Shown: positions 23,568-31,685 of the stretch, piece after piece
How the letters are laid out: the number at the start of each line of letters is the position of its first letter
Position numbering within the stretch: position 1 is the stretch's first letter
Assembly: GCA_023422955.1 (NCBI GenBank)
Contig: JAFAGG010000023.1
Coordinates: 1 to 39,194, forward strand
Reading direction: 5' to 3'
Length of the DNA stretch: 39,194 nt
Source of the DNA: Pseudomonadota bacterium
GTDB taxonomy: Bacteria; Pseudomonadota; Gammaproteobacteria; Burkholderiales; Burkholderiaceae_D
Position numbers and translations under genes: made by a program
The notes under the pieces: generated by a model
Told to the model about the DNA's origin: nothing
The model's database searches: none
What the model saw: the letters and a program-made list of their open reading frames with translations, nothing else

Positions 23568-24743
23568 TCAAATCCTTTCCAGAGCGATGGCCGTGGCTTC
23601 GCCGCCGCCTATGCAAATCGCGGTGATGCCGCGCCTGCCGCCGGTCTTGCGCAAGGCGCCCAGCAGCGTGACGATGATGCGCGCACCGGACGCACCCAGC
23701 GGATGGCCCAGTGCGCAGGCGCCGCCGTGAACATTCACCTTTTCATGCGGGATCGCATGTTCGCGCATCGCCGCCATGGGCACGGCGGCAAAGGCTTCGT
23801 TTATTTCGAACAGATCCACATCCCCGGTGCTCCAGCCAGTCTTGCGATACAGCTTTGCGATGGCGCCGATGGGCGCGGTGGTAAACCACTGCGGTGCCTG
23901 GGCATGGCTGGCATGCGCAAGAATTTTCGCCAGCGGTGTGCAGCCCAGTTCCCGCGCAGTCGACTCGCGCATCACCACCAGCGCCGCCGCACCGTCAGCC
24001 AGCTTGGATGAAGAGGCGGCAGTGATGGTTCCGCCTTCCTTGAATACCGGCTTGAGCAAGGGGATCTTTTCCACCTTTGCTTTCAGCGGTGGCTCGTCGC
24101 TGTCGACGACATGTTCGCCATCTGCAGCCTGCACCGTCACCGGCGCCAGCTCGAATGCGAAGCTGCCACCCCGCACCGCCGCCTGCGCGCGCTGCACCGA
24201 TGCCAGCGCATAGGCATCCTGTGCTTCGCGGCTGAAGCGGTAATGCGCGGCGCACTCCTCGGCCAGCCGGCCCATGTGCTGTCCCGGCTGGTAGGCATCT
24301 TCCAAGCCGTCGCGCATCATGTGATCGACGATGGCTGCGGTATCGTGCACCGAGCGATTGCGCGGCAACAGGTGGGGCGCATTCGACATCGATTCCATGC
24401 CGCCGGCCACCACGACGTCATAGGTGCCTGCCATCAGGCTATCGTGCGCAAATATCAGCGCCTGCATGCCGGAGCCGCACATGCGCGACAGCGTCACCGC
24501 GCCGCAGGATGGCGGCAAGCCTGCCTTGAGCGCCGCCTGCCGCGCCGGCGCCTGGCCCTGGCCGGCCATCAGGCAGTTGCCGAACAGGACCTGATCGACC
24601 TGGTCCGACGCAAGTCCGGCACGTTCGACGGCGCTGCGAATCGCGACTGCGCCGAGATCGCTGGCGGAAAGCGCGGCCAGCTTGCCCTGAAATGCTCCCA
24701 GCGGCGTGCGTGCCGCGCTGACGATCACGATGGATTCATTCAT
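23568..24743 (-). CDS. Acetyl-CoA acetyltransferase (thiolase)
   Basis: A 391-aa thiolase with all active-site elements: nucleophile C89 in SRMCGSGMQ, the NEAFAAVP strand, HGGACALGHPLGASG with the catalytic histidine, and CIGGGEATA with the second cysteine. It condenses two acetyl-CoA or cleaves 3-ketoacyl-CoA. Biosynthetic type is more likely from length and motifs. The ATG at 24743 has GGGAG upstream. An SDR gene follows in the same transcript. No phaC or phaB is adjacent, so a role in PHB synthesis is not shown. Confidence 0.94.
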   Translation of the reverse strand: MNESIVIVSAARTPLGAFQGKLAALSASDLGAVAIRSAVERAGLASDQVDQVLFGNCLMAGQGQAPARQAALKAGLPPSCGAVTLSRMCGSGMQALIFAHDSLMAGTYDVVVAGGMESMSNAPHLLPRNRSVHDTAAIVDHMMRDGLEDAYQPGQHMGRLAEECAAHYRFSREAQDAYALASVQRAQAAVRGGSFAFELAPVTVQAADGEHVVDSDEPPLKAKVEKIPLLKPVFKEGGTITAASSSKLADGAAALVVMRESTARELGCTPLAKILAHASHAQAPQWFTTAPIGAIAKLYRKTGWSTGDVDLFEINEAFAAVPMAAMREHAIPHEKVNVHGGACALGHPLGASGARIIVTLLGALRKTGGRRGITAICIGGGEATAIALERI

Positions 24744-25019
24744 TGTTGTTTTCTCCCTGTCTCCCCACCTGTCCGGGGATAGCTGCGTGTTGCCACGCAG
24801 TTTGCTTGCTGCGCGACACAGCATCGCACTTGCCGCATCCTTGCGCAAGCTTCGCCATGCCCGGGGCCGGCCATGTTCTATGCTTCGCTACGCGCAGTGA
24901 CGCATAGTGATTTGCGTTGCCAGGTTTCGGTGCACACTCACGCCCTCTACTTTCAAGGCAAGATAAAGGGAATGCGGTGGCGCGACGCTGCAAAGCAAAT
25001 GGGGAAAGCGGCTTATGAA
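24744..25019. other. Intergenic region with hairpins and a possible degenerate repeat
   Basis: Between the thiolase and the structured region lies a hairpin CTGCGTG-TTGC-CACGCAG (24783-24800) and a possible third, degenerate copy of the dispersed repeat at about 24938-24975. Short open frames here overlap these repeats and are not supported as genes. Confidence 0.35.
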
Positions 25020-25118
25020 AAAGGAATGCCTGTTTTTTAGGCAGACTCTCTGTCTGCGGTTGCCGCGCCTGGCTTCAGGCAAACCCGCTGCCGCAAAAAA
25101 CGGCAGCCGGGCTTTTTC
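25020..25118 (+). ncRNA. Candidate structured small RNA with intrinsic terminator
   Basis: Four hairpins lie in succession: TGCCT/AGGCA (25027-25043), GCAGAC/GTCTGC (25041-25057, sharing 3 nt with the first), GCCTG/CAGGC (25067-25080), and a strong stem built on GCTGCCG/CGGCAGC (25087-25107) with outer CCC/GGG, followed at once by CTTTTT. The last is a good plus-strand intrinsic terminator, yet no plus-strand gene precedes it. That suggests a small RNA or a terminated leader for the hydrolase gene downstream. I cannot place its promoter with confidence. Confidence 0.4.
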
Positions 25119-25120
25119 GC

Positions 25121-25126
25121 TACAAT
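25121..25126 (+). promoter_or_regulatory. Possible -10 box for the hydrolase gene
   Basis: TACAAT at 25121-25126 lies just after the terminator-like hairpin and about 67 nt before the preferred ATG of the metallo-beta-lactamase-fold gene. The -35 is weak, so this is tentative. Confidence 0.3.
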
Positions 25127-25192
25127 GCTTCTTGCATGCCGAAAGCTTGCCCAAAGTCCGCCGCCCCATTTGCTCTCTGCCCTCGCCTCCTC

Positions 25193-26242
25193 ATGAATGC
25201 CCTCGAATCCCAGCTCGATTATCCGTTTGGTGACACCTTGCCTGAGTCAGGCCAGGTCATGGACGTCGCGCCCGGCGTCAGGTGGCTGCGCATGGGGCTG
25301 CCGTTTGCGCTCAATCACGTCAACCTGTGGCTGGTGAAGGATGAGATCGACGGGCGGGAAGGATGGACGATTGTCGATTGCGGTATCGACAATGCGACCA
25401 CGCGTGCCGCCTGGGAAAATATTTTCGCCCATCATCTGCAAGGCTTGCCGGTATTGCGCGTGATCGCGACCCATTACCACCCGGATCACCTGGGCGCGGC
25501 CGACTGGATTTGTTCGCGCTGGAATGTGCCCTTGTGGATGACGGCGGGCGAGTATGCTTTTTCGCGCGTTTATTCCGCAGCCTTGGCGGGCGCCGATGGC
25601 GAGGCCATGATTGCCCATTTCCGCCGGCATGGCGTGTCCGATGCAGGCGTGGCGCAGCTGGAGGAACGCAGGGCTTATTACCCGCGCCTGGTGCCGGCGA
25701 TTCCCGCCACTTATGTGAGGCTGCAGGATCAGCAAACCGTGCGCATCGGTGCGCAGGACTGGCAAGTGATCACCGGCTTCGGCCATTCGCCCGAGCATGC
25801 TGCGCTGTATTGCGCAGCACTGAACACGCTGATTGCCGGCGACATGGTACTGCCCCGCATCTCGACCAATGTGTCGGTATTTTCGATGGAACCGGAAGCC
25901 AATCCGGTGCAGTCTTATTTGGATTCCCTGCAAAAGTTGGCTCACCTGCCGGCCGACACGCTGATTCTGCCCTCTCACGGCAAGCCGTTTCGCAGCCTGC
26001 ATATGCGCATACGCCAATTGCAGGAACATCATGCGGACAGGCTGGCGGAAGTCTTCAATGCCTGCGCGCAAGCCCGGACCGCGACGGACATCCTGCCCAT
26101 GATGTTTCCCCGCGCGCTCGATGCGCACCAGTTGAGCTTTGCGCTGGGCGAAGCGATCGCGCATTTGCACCAGCTCTGGTTCAGCGGCCGCCTGGTGCGC
26201 GAGCAGGAAGCGTCGGGACTCTTGCGTTTTCGCCAGCGCTGA
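25193..26242 (+). CDS. Metallo-beta-lactamase-fold hydrolase
   Basis: This 349-aa protein has the metal-binding motif THYHPDHLG (H94, H96, D98, H99), a further histidine in GFGHSPEHAALY, the bridging aspartate in IAGDMVLPRIS and a final PSHGKPF histidine, so the two-metal site is complete. A C-terminal helical part of about 80 residues resembles the winged-helix tail of MBL hydrolases acting on thioesters or similar. The ATG at 25193 is preferred; the frame is open from 25136. It has no strong ribosome binding site. The substrate is unknown. Confidence 0.87.
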   Translation: MNALESQLDYPFGDTLPESGQVMDVAPGVRWLRMGLPFALNHVNLWLVKDEIDGREGWTIVDCGIDNATTRAAWENIFAHHLQGLPVLRVIATHYHPDHLGAADWICSRWNVPLWMTAGEYAFSRVYSAALAGADGEAMIAHFRRHGVSDAGVAQLEERRAYYPRLVPAIPATYVRLQDQQTVRIGAQDWQVITGFGHSPEHAALYCAALNTLIAGDMVLPRISTNVSVFSMEPEANPVQSYLDSLQKLAHLPADTLILPSHGKPFRSLHMRIRQLQEHHADRLAEVFNACAQARTATDILPMMFPRALDAHQLSFALGEAIAHLHQLWFSGRLVREQEASGLLRFRQR

Positions 26243-26431
26243 CCCTGAGATGTTACGGCTGGCGGCACCGGCCCGCGCTGCTCTTTGCACCTTTGCACAA
26301 AATCGTCGCCCAGCGAGCGCACATTCAAGCTTCCCTGCATGAATTACTTTCCAAAACGGATGGGTGTAGCGTAAGCTTGTACACTTTGACGATTAGACAA
26401 GTGGACAGCAGGAAGCCTGCCACCACTCTCG

Positions 26432-26444
26432 TTCGGTATACGAA
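26432..26444. promoter_or_regulatory. Possible operator upstream of the XRE-type regulator
   Basis: TTCGGTATACGAA is an inverted repeat with TTCG/CGAA arms around a GTATA core, 72 nt before the regulator's ATG. It is the only palindrome in this 273-nt intergenic region that looks like a repressor site. A small GCAGG/CCTGC hairpin lies at 26408-26420. Confidence 0.3.
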
Positions 26445-26515
26445 TTGAGACAATCACAAAAAGTTCGGCCCGGAAAGACGAAGCATTAATTGACAAGATG
26501 GAATAGCAAGGACTC

Positions 26516-26923
26516 ATGAAAGCGTCCCTAGAACGAGAACACTTTAGCCAGCGCTTGCAGCAAGCCTTGCGAAATGCTGACTATTCGCCCGACAGCCCCA
26601 CCCGCCTCGCCCGTGAATTCAATGTCCGTTTTGCCGGCCGTCCGGTAACGGTTCATGCAGCGCGCAAGTGGCTGGTGGGCGAAGCGATTCCTACCCAGGA
26701 GAAATTGCGCCTGCTGTCGCACTGGCTGGGCGTATCGGCCGAATGGCTGCGCTTCGGCAGCAAGGAGCAGGGCGAGGCGGATGGCAGCGATACGCCGCTC
26801 AGCACGCACTTTGAATCCGCCGACGTCAAATTGCTGGCGGAGTTGCAAAGCCTGGGTGAAGCGGACCGCAAGCTGGCGCGTGAATTTATCCGCATGCTGG
26901 TGCGCATGGAACGGCATAAATAA
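26516..26923 (+). CDS. XRE-like helix-turn-helix transcriptional regulator
   Basis: A 135-aa protein with an N-terminal helix-turn-helix of the lambda-repressor type (about residues 8-75: FSQRLQQALRNADY, TRLAREFNVRFAGRPVTVHAARKWLVGEAIPTQEKLRLLSHWLGVSAEWLRFG). The remaining 55 residues form an amphipathic helix region, LLAELQSLGEADRKLAREFIRMLVRMERHK, probably for dimerisation. This small two-part regulator is common in Burkholderiales chromosomes and is not necessarily phage-derived. The ATG has AAGGA upstream. The target is unknown. Confidence 0.85.
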   Translation: MKASLEREHFSQRLQQALRNADYSPDSPTRLAREFNVRFAGRPVTVHAARKWLVGEAIPTQEKLRLLSHWLGVSAEWLRFGSKEQGEADGSDTPLSTHFESADVKLLAELQSLGEADRKLAREFIRMLVRMERHK

Positions 26924-26930
26924 TCTTCCG

Positions 26931-26955
26931 CTCCCGGGCATGGGTTGCACGGGAG
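26931..26955 (+). terminator. Possible terminator after the XRE-type gene
   Basis: CTCCCG (26931-26936) pairs with CGGGAG (26950-26955) over a 13-nt loop, followed by GCGCTTTT. The loop is long, so confidence is moderate. Confidence 0.4.
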
Positions 26956-26964
26956 GCGCTTTTG

Positions 26965-27001
26965 CGGCTTTCCTTCTTCGGCTTTCCTTCTTCGGCTTTT
27001 T
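26965..27001. repeat. 14-bp tandem repeat, about 2.5 units
   Basis: CGGCTTTCCTTCTT is present at 26965-26978 and 26979-26992, with a partial third unit from 26993. It lies between the convergent XRE-type and SDR genes and is probably a slippage product. Confidence 0.7.
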
Positions 27002-27044
27002 CTCCTTCCTTACAGGCTCGCGACGGACATGCGTCGCCGGCGAT

Positions 27045-27869
27045 TCATCCGGCCTGCTGTCCGGGGTCCGGCAAATTTCTCGGCTTGTGCGGGGCTTTGG
27101 CAAACACCCAGTCGTACACCGCATTGGGCAACAGCCTCAGCAATTTGGCCACCATGCCCATCTGCCACGGTATGACTGCATAACTGTTTCCCCTGTCGAT
27201 TACCTGCGCGGCGCGTTCGGCAAACTGCGATGCCGGCATCAGGAAAGGCATGGGATAAGTGTTCACGCGCGTCATCGGCGTATCCACATAGCCGGGCGCA
27301 ATCGTCACGACCTTGATGCCGGCCGCTCGCAACTCGACGCGCAACGCTTCGCAATAACTGATGACGGCCGCCTTGGACGCGCTATACGCTTCCGAGCCGG
27401 GCAAGCCACGTATGCCCGCCACGCTGGCAATGCCGACCAGGCGGCAATCCCGGCCCTGGCGCACCTGCGTTTTCATCGCGGCGATGAAGGGTGAAAAGGT
27501 CGCCGCCATCGCCACTACATTCACCGCCATGATGCGCTCGATGACCGGAATATCTTCCGCGAACTCGGTGAGTGTGCCGCGCGACACGCCGGCATTGGCA
27601 ATCACGATATCAATGCCGCCCGCATGCGCGAGGAAATCCGCGGCGGCATCAGCCAGGGCGGCATGGTCGGTCACATCCAGCGCATACAGGCGGTGCGATG
27701 GCGATGCAGAACCCGGCGGCAGCTCGGCCAGCAAGCGCTCCAGCTCTTCGCGACGCCTTGCCACCAGTCCCAGCACCGCCCCTTGCTGCGCATAATGGCG
27801 CGCCAGCGCTGCGCCCAGTCCGCTGGACGCGCCGGTGATAAAGATGCGTTTCACCTTGTTTTCACCCAT
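27045..27869 (-). CDS. SDR family oxidoreductase
   Basis: A protein of up to 274 aa with a classical SDR core: GASSGLG (residues 13-19), ARRREELE for NADP(H) preference, NAGVSRG, and the catalytic S149, Y162 and K166 (YSASK). After the core, PGYVDTPMTRVNTYPMPFLM and a C-terminal segment MVAKLLRLLPNAVYDWVF may form a membrane-contacting helix. The ATG at 27869 lies immediately after the T-run of the dsbA terminator and has no ribosome binding site. A GTG six codons in (27854) has GGTGA-like sequence upstream and may be the true start. Substrate unknown. Confidence 0.88.
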   Translation of the reverse strand: MGENKVKRIFITGASSGLGAALARHYAQQGAVLGLVARRREELERLLAELPPGSASPSHRLYALDVTDHAALADAAADFLAHAGGIDIVIANAGVSRGTLTEFAEDIPVIERIMAVNVVAMAATFSPFIAAMKTQVRQGRDCRLVGIASVAGIRGLPGSEAYSASKAAVISYCEALRVELRAAGIKVVTIAPGYVDTPMTRVNTYPMPFLMPASQFAERAAQVIDRGNSYAVIPWQMGMVAKLLRLLPNAVYDWVFAKAPHKPRNLPDPGQQAG

Positions 27870-27870
27870 G

Positions 27871-27902
27871 AAAAAAGTCCGTCCTCTTGCGAGAGACGGA
27901 CT
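27871..27902 (-). terminator. Rho-independent terminator of the argS-dsbA cluster
   Basis: The stem 27876-27902 (AGTCCGTC with TCT against AGAGACGGACT, one bulged C) is followed on the minus strand by TTTTTT. It lies 26 nt past the dsbA stop and directly before the start of the next minus-strand gene, an SDR. Confidence 0.9.
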
Positions 27903-27927
27903 GGTATTGATGGCGCCGAAACGGCTA

Positions 27928-28599
27928 TCAGTTTTTCTTTTCCGAAGCCGACTTGGTGATCAGATGATCGACCACTTGCAGCGTCGCTGCATGCAGTTCG
28001 GCCGGCGACCTGGCATTGAAGTTCTTGCTGATCAGCGCCGGCGAAGTCTTGTACAGGCCGCCCACTGCCAGCAGCGGCACACCGTCGACCTGGTAGGCAT
28101 CCTGCAGTTTTTTCGCCTGCTGGGTTTTGCTGGTCACGGTAAAGGAGTTGTACATATCCTGGAATTTCTGGCGGTCTATGCCTTGCGTGGCGATGAAGTC
28201 CAGGATGCGCTTGTCGGTATCGAGCGGGTTGCGTCCGATATGGATGGCCTGGAACACTTTTTCATGCATGTCGTCCACTTTGCCCATCGCTTCCAGCGTG
28301 TAATACAGTTTCTGTTGCGGCACGAAAGCTTCGCGGAAAGCGACCGGCACGCGCTTGAAGCTGATGCTGTCGCCCTTTTTCTTGACCCAGTTCACCAGCG
28401 TAGGCTCCAGCGACGCGCAGTGCGGGCAGGAATACCAGAAGAATTCGATCACTTCGACCTTCCTGCCAGCCTCGGTCGTTTGCGGTTGCGACAACCGGGT
28501 GTAATCGACGCCTTCCTGGGGTTGGGCCGGTGATGCCGATGCGCCAAACGCCACAAAAGCCAAACCCAGCGTGCAGAGAAGTTGTTGAATCAAACGCAT
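27928..28599 (-). CDS. dsbA: Thiol:disulfide interchange protein DsbA
   Basis: The 223-aa periplasmic oxidase introduces disulfides into exported proteins. A signal peptide (residues 1-23, ending FGASAS) precedes the thioredoxin-fold domain with FFWYSCPHC (C58, C61), a helical insertion around residues 75-165, and the cis-proline loop VDGVPLLAV. The CPHC dipeptide is typical of strongly oxidising DsbA. The ATG at 28599 has AAGGAA. It follows the SPOR-domain gene by 18 nt and ends at a strong terminator. DsbB is not in the window. Confidence 0.95.
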   Translation of the reverse strand: MRLIQQLLCTLGLAFVAFGASASPAQPQEGVDYTRLSQPQTTEAGRKVEVIEFFWYSCPHCASLEPTLVNWVKKKGDSISFKRVPVAFREAFVPQQKLYYTLEAMGKVDDMHEKVFQAIHIGRNPLDTDKRILDFIATQGIDRQKFQDMYNSFTVTSKTQQAKKLQDAYQVDGVPLLAVGGLYKTSPALISKNFNARSPAELHAATLQVVDHLITKSASEKKN

Positions 28600-28617
28600 G
28601 CTCTTCCTTTCAGATTT

Positions 28618-29265
28618 TTACGGGCGAACGACGATGGATTGCATACCGTTTTCCGCCAGGGTGGTGCGCGCATGCCGCATTTCTTCCACTTGGCTGAACG
28701 GGCCGATGCGCACACGGTATAGCGTACCATTATCCGACGGACGTTCGCTGAGCTGGGCCGACAGGCCGAGCAAGGCCAGGCGACTCTTTACGCCTTCCGC
28801 GTCGTTGCGGCTCAGAAAAGCGCCAGCCTGCAGATAATAAATCAGGCCGTCGACCGGCTTTGCCGTCTGCGACGATATGGTCGGCGCATCGCGGCGGCTT
28901 TGCATCGCCACCTGCTGCGGCGGCACGGCAACGGCAGTGGCGGATGAAGGCGCGCTTTCCTTCTGACCCAGCAAAGGCGTGATGACCTTGAGCGCATCGG
29001 CTGCGGACTTGCCTTCGCTTTCCATCTTCCTGGAGATTTCGCGCGCCACGGTTTCCATCAGGTCGCGCTTTACATACATGGGCTCGTTCGGATCGGCGAC
29101 GACTTTCAGTTCGCCGTCGGCGGTCTTGCTGTCGGAATGACCGGCAAAGGGATTGGCTGCACCGGTGATCATCAACGCCACGCCCACTGCAATCAGCAGG
29201 CCGCATGCCATGCCCACCACCAAACCCGCCAAGGTGCCGCCGGTCTGCTTACTGTAGTTAACCAT
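28618..29265 (-). CDS. SPOR-domain membrane protein
   Basis: A 215-aa bitopic inner-membrane protein. A short cytoplasmic N-terminus (MVNYSKQTGGTL) precedes one membrane helix (about residues 12-36). A periplasmic linker with low-complexity A/P/S sequence leads to a C-terminal SPOR domain from about residue 140 (YYLQAGAFLSRNDAEGVKSRLALLG ... RVRIGPFSQVEEM). SPOR domains bind denuded septal peptidoglycan, so a cell division role like that of FtsN is possible. It lies between argS and dsbA, an arrangement I know from other betaproteobacteria. Confidence 0.9.
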   Translation of the reverse strand: MVNYSKQTGGTLAGLVVGMACGLLIAVGVALMITGAANPFAGHSDSKTADGELKVVADPNEPMYVKRDLMETVAREISRKMESEGKSAADALKVITPLLGQKESAPSSATAVAVPPQQVAMQSRRDAPTISSQTAKPVDGLIYYLQAGAFLSRNDAEGVKSRLALLGLSAQLSERPSDNGTLYRVRIGPFSQVEEMRHARTTLAENGMQSIVVRP

Positions 29266-29303
29266 AATTGCCTAAATATTCATCAATCCCGCAACCGCCT
29301 GCC

Positions 29304-31034
29304 TCACATGCGTGCCGGTGCCGACACGCCCAGCAGCGCCAGGCCGTTGCACAATACCTGGCGTGTTGCACGCAACAGCGCCAGTCGTGCCAGTTTCAAG
29401 GCTTCGTCGTCGACCAGGAAGCGCTCTGCGTTGTAATAGCTGTGCAGCTCGCCTGCAAGGTCGCGCAAGTAGAAAGCTACCTGATGCGGACCCAGTTCTT
29501 CAAGTGCTTTCTGCAGCATTTCCGGATATTCCGCCAGTTTGGATAGCAGTGCTGCTTCGCGCGGCGAGTTCAATGGTGACAAATCGACCAGAGACAATGC
29601 CTTTTCATCGCCGCCCCATTGCGCCATCACGGAACAGATACGCGCATGCGCATACTGCACATAGTAGACCGGATTCTCATCCGACTGCGCCAGCGCCAGA
29701 TCCACATCGAACACGAATTCGGTATCGGCCTTGCGCGAGATGAGGAAGAAGCGCACCGCATCGCGGCCACGCGTCAAATCGTCGGGGATGCCCTGCTCGC
29801 CGGCGCCGGCCGACCATTCGATCAAGTCGCGCAGCGTCACGTAGGAACCGGCGCGCTTGGAAATCTTCACTTCCTCGCCGTTGCGCATCACGGTGACCAT
29901 TTTGTGCAGCACGTAATCCGGGAAGCCTTGCGGAATACCGAGGCCGACTGCCTGCAGGCCGGCGCGCACGCGTGCGATGGTGCCGTGATGGTCGCTGCCC
30001 TGCACGTTGATGGCTTTCTTGTAACCGCGCTGCCACTTGGTGATGTGATAGGCAACGTCCGGCACGAAGTAAGTGTACGTGCCATCGGTCTTGCGCATCA
30101 CGCGGTCCTTGTCGTCGCCGTATTCGGTGCTGCGCAGCCACAGCGCGGAATCCTGCTCGTAAGTCTTGCCGGCTTTGCCCAGCGCTTCCACCGCAGCGGC
30201 CACCTTGCCCTCGGTGTAGAGCGAGGATTCGAGATAGTAATTGTCGAAACGGATGCCGAAGGCCTGCAAATCCAGGTCCTGCTCATGGCGCAGGTAAGCG
30301 ACCGCAAAGCGGCGTATCGATTCGATATCTTCCACGTCGCCGCTGGCCGTCACCGGTTCTCCATCGCTGGCGGCCACGGTTTTCTGCGCGAGAAAGTCCT
30401 GCGCGATATCGGCAATGTAGTCGCCGTTGTAAGCCGACTCCGGCCAGTCGGCATCGCCCGGCTTGAAGCCGCGCGCACGCGCCTGCACTGAATTGGCGAG
30501 CGTGGCGATCTGCACGCCGGCGTCGTTGTAGTAAAACTCGCGCGTGACCTTGTAACCCTGCGCTTCCAGCAGCGCCGACAAGGCATCGCCCAGCGCGCCC
30601 TGGCGGCCGTGACCCACGTGCAGCGGACCGGTCGGATTGGCCGACACGAATTCCACCATCACCGATTCGCCCTTGCCGTGCGCGCTCTTGCCGTAATGCT
30701 CGGCTTGCTGCATCACGCTGCGCACCACTTCCTGCTTGGTAGTTGCCGATACGCGCAGGTTGATGAAACCGGGGCCGGCGATGTCTATGGATTCGATCAA
30801 GCCTGCGCGGGCCGGATTGGCCAGCACGGCATCGACGATGGCTTGCGCGACTTCGCGTGGATTCTTCTTCAGCGGCTTGGCCAGCTGCATCGCGATATTG
30901 CAGGCGATGTCGCCATGGGAAGGATCGCGCGGGCGCTCCAGCGCGACATTCGGCTGCAGATCGGTGCCGGCGACCAGCGGAGCAAGCGCTGACTGGAGCA
31001 GCGCAATGATTTCTTGTTTTTGATGAGCGAGCAT
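29304..31034 (-). CDS. argS: Arginyl-tRNA synthetase
   Basis: The 576-aa class I synthetase charges tRNA-Arg. The HIGH motif appears as HVGH (H139-H142) in SANPTGPLHVGHGRQGALGD. The KMSKS-like loop is KISKRAGSYVTLRDL. The N-terminal Add-1 domain and the C-terminal anticodon-binding domain ending NGLALLGVSAPARM are present, so it is full length. The start at 31034 lacks a clear ribosome binding site; the open frame upstream to 31100 is not conserved-looking. It leads the argS-SPOR-dsbA group. Confidence 0.96.
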   Translation of the reverse strand: MLAHQKQEIIALLQSALAPLVAGTDLQPNVALERPRDPSHGDIACNIAMQLAKPLKKNPREVAQAIVDAVLANPARAGLIESIDIAGPGFINLRVSATTKQEVVRSVMQQAEHYGKSAHGKGESVMVEFVSANPTGPLHVGHGRQGALGDALSALLEAQGYKVTREFYYNDAGVQIATLANSVQARARGFKPGDADWPESAYNGDYIADIAQDFLAQKTVAASDGEPVTASGDVEDIESIRRFAVAYLRHEQDLDLQAFGIRFDNYYLESSLYTEGKVAAAVEALGKAGKTYEQDSALWLRSTEYGDDKDRVMRKTDGTYTYFVPDVAYHITKWQRGYKKAINVQGSDHHGTIARVRAGLQAVGLGIPQGFPDYVLHKMVTVMRNGEEVKISKRAGSYVTLRDLIEWSAGAGEQGIPDDLTRGRDAVRFFLISRKADTEFVFDVDLALAQSDENPVYYVQYAHARICSVMAQWGGDEKALSLVDLSPLNSPREAALLSKLAEYPEMLQKALEELGPHQVAFYLRDLAGELHSYYNAERFLVDDEALKLARLALLRATRQVLCNGLALLGVSAPARM

Positions 31035-31685
31035 GGAGTAAAGACCCAGAGCAGGCCGATGCGGGCCCGCGAAAGATTGCTGACAGATAGAACTTACCAA
31101 GGGGAGATTATAACGGCTTGCCGACGGGCATCGCGCTTCTGGCTCGCTTTCATATTGCTTTTAATGCTTGGTCAATACTTGGACTTGGCTTTTCGTCACC
31201 TAGGCCTGCGGCACTCGCCAGCGCATCCGTTCATGTCGAAATAATCGATACCGGCAGGGCCTGATTCCCGCGCCGGATGGCGATTGATTCGGAGCGCTGC
31301 AAAGCTCAGCGAAAATTTGCCAGCGCTTTGCTCAGACCGGCTGACTGGCCACCGCTGGAAAATGCGCTTAAGAAGTACCGTGCGCCGTGGAACAAGCGCC
31401 TGCGTTTTTTCTCTGAAGGAGGCGATTGGAGTACAGATGAAGACTTCTTTTGCGCTATCTCAATGGAGTTAAATTTTGGTAACAAACAGCGCTGATTCTC
31501 CGCCTTCTTTGCCGGCTTCTTTGTTAAGCTGCGCGTCCATCAACAATGCGCGCCTCCTTCTGCCCCGGCACCTGCTTCAGCCCCGCCTTTTGAAGGGCAC
31601 CATGAAACGCCGACTGTCGCCCGCGCCGCCTGGAAAAACATGGAGCGGTTCTGCCGCATCCTTCTTCCCCTGAATGGGTTCTTAC
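31035..31685. other. 651-nt region without a supported gene
   Basis: This divergent region between argS and the acyl-CoA dehydrogenase gene must hold both promoters, but none could be placed with confidence. A 72-codon open frame at 31277-31495 (MAIDSERC...FGNKQR) has no ribosome binding site and is not recognisable. A 12-codon frame at 31437-31472 follows GAAGGAGG but is very short. The stretch is more AT-rich than its surroundings around 31400-31500, perhaps a decayed gene. Confidence 0.4.

Noticed and set aside
26965..27001. Tandem 14-bp units as a possible CRISPR-like array
   Set aside because: The units are directly adjacent without spacers and number only about 2.5, so this is a simple tandem repeat.
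31277..31495. 72-codon open frame in the argS upstream region
   Set aside because: No ribosome binding site, no recognisable domain and an unremarkable length for chance; kept only as a note in the intergenic entry.
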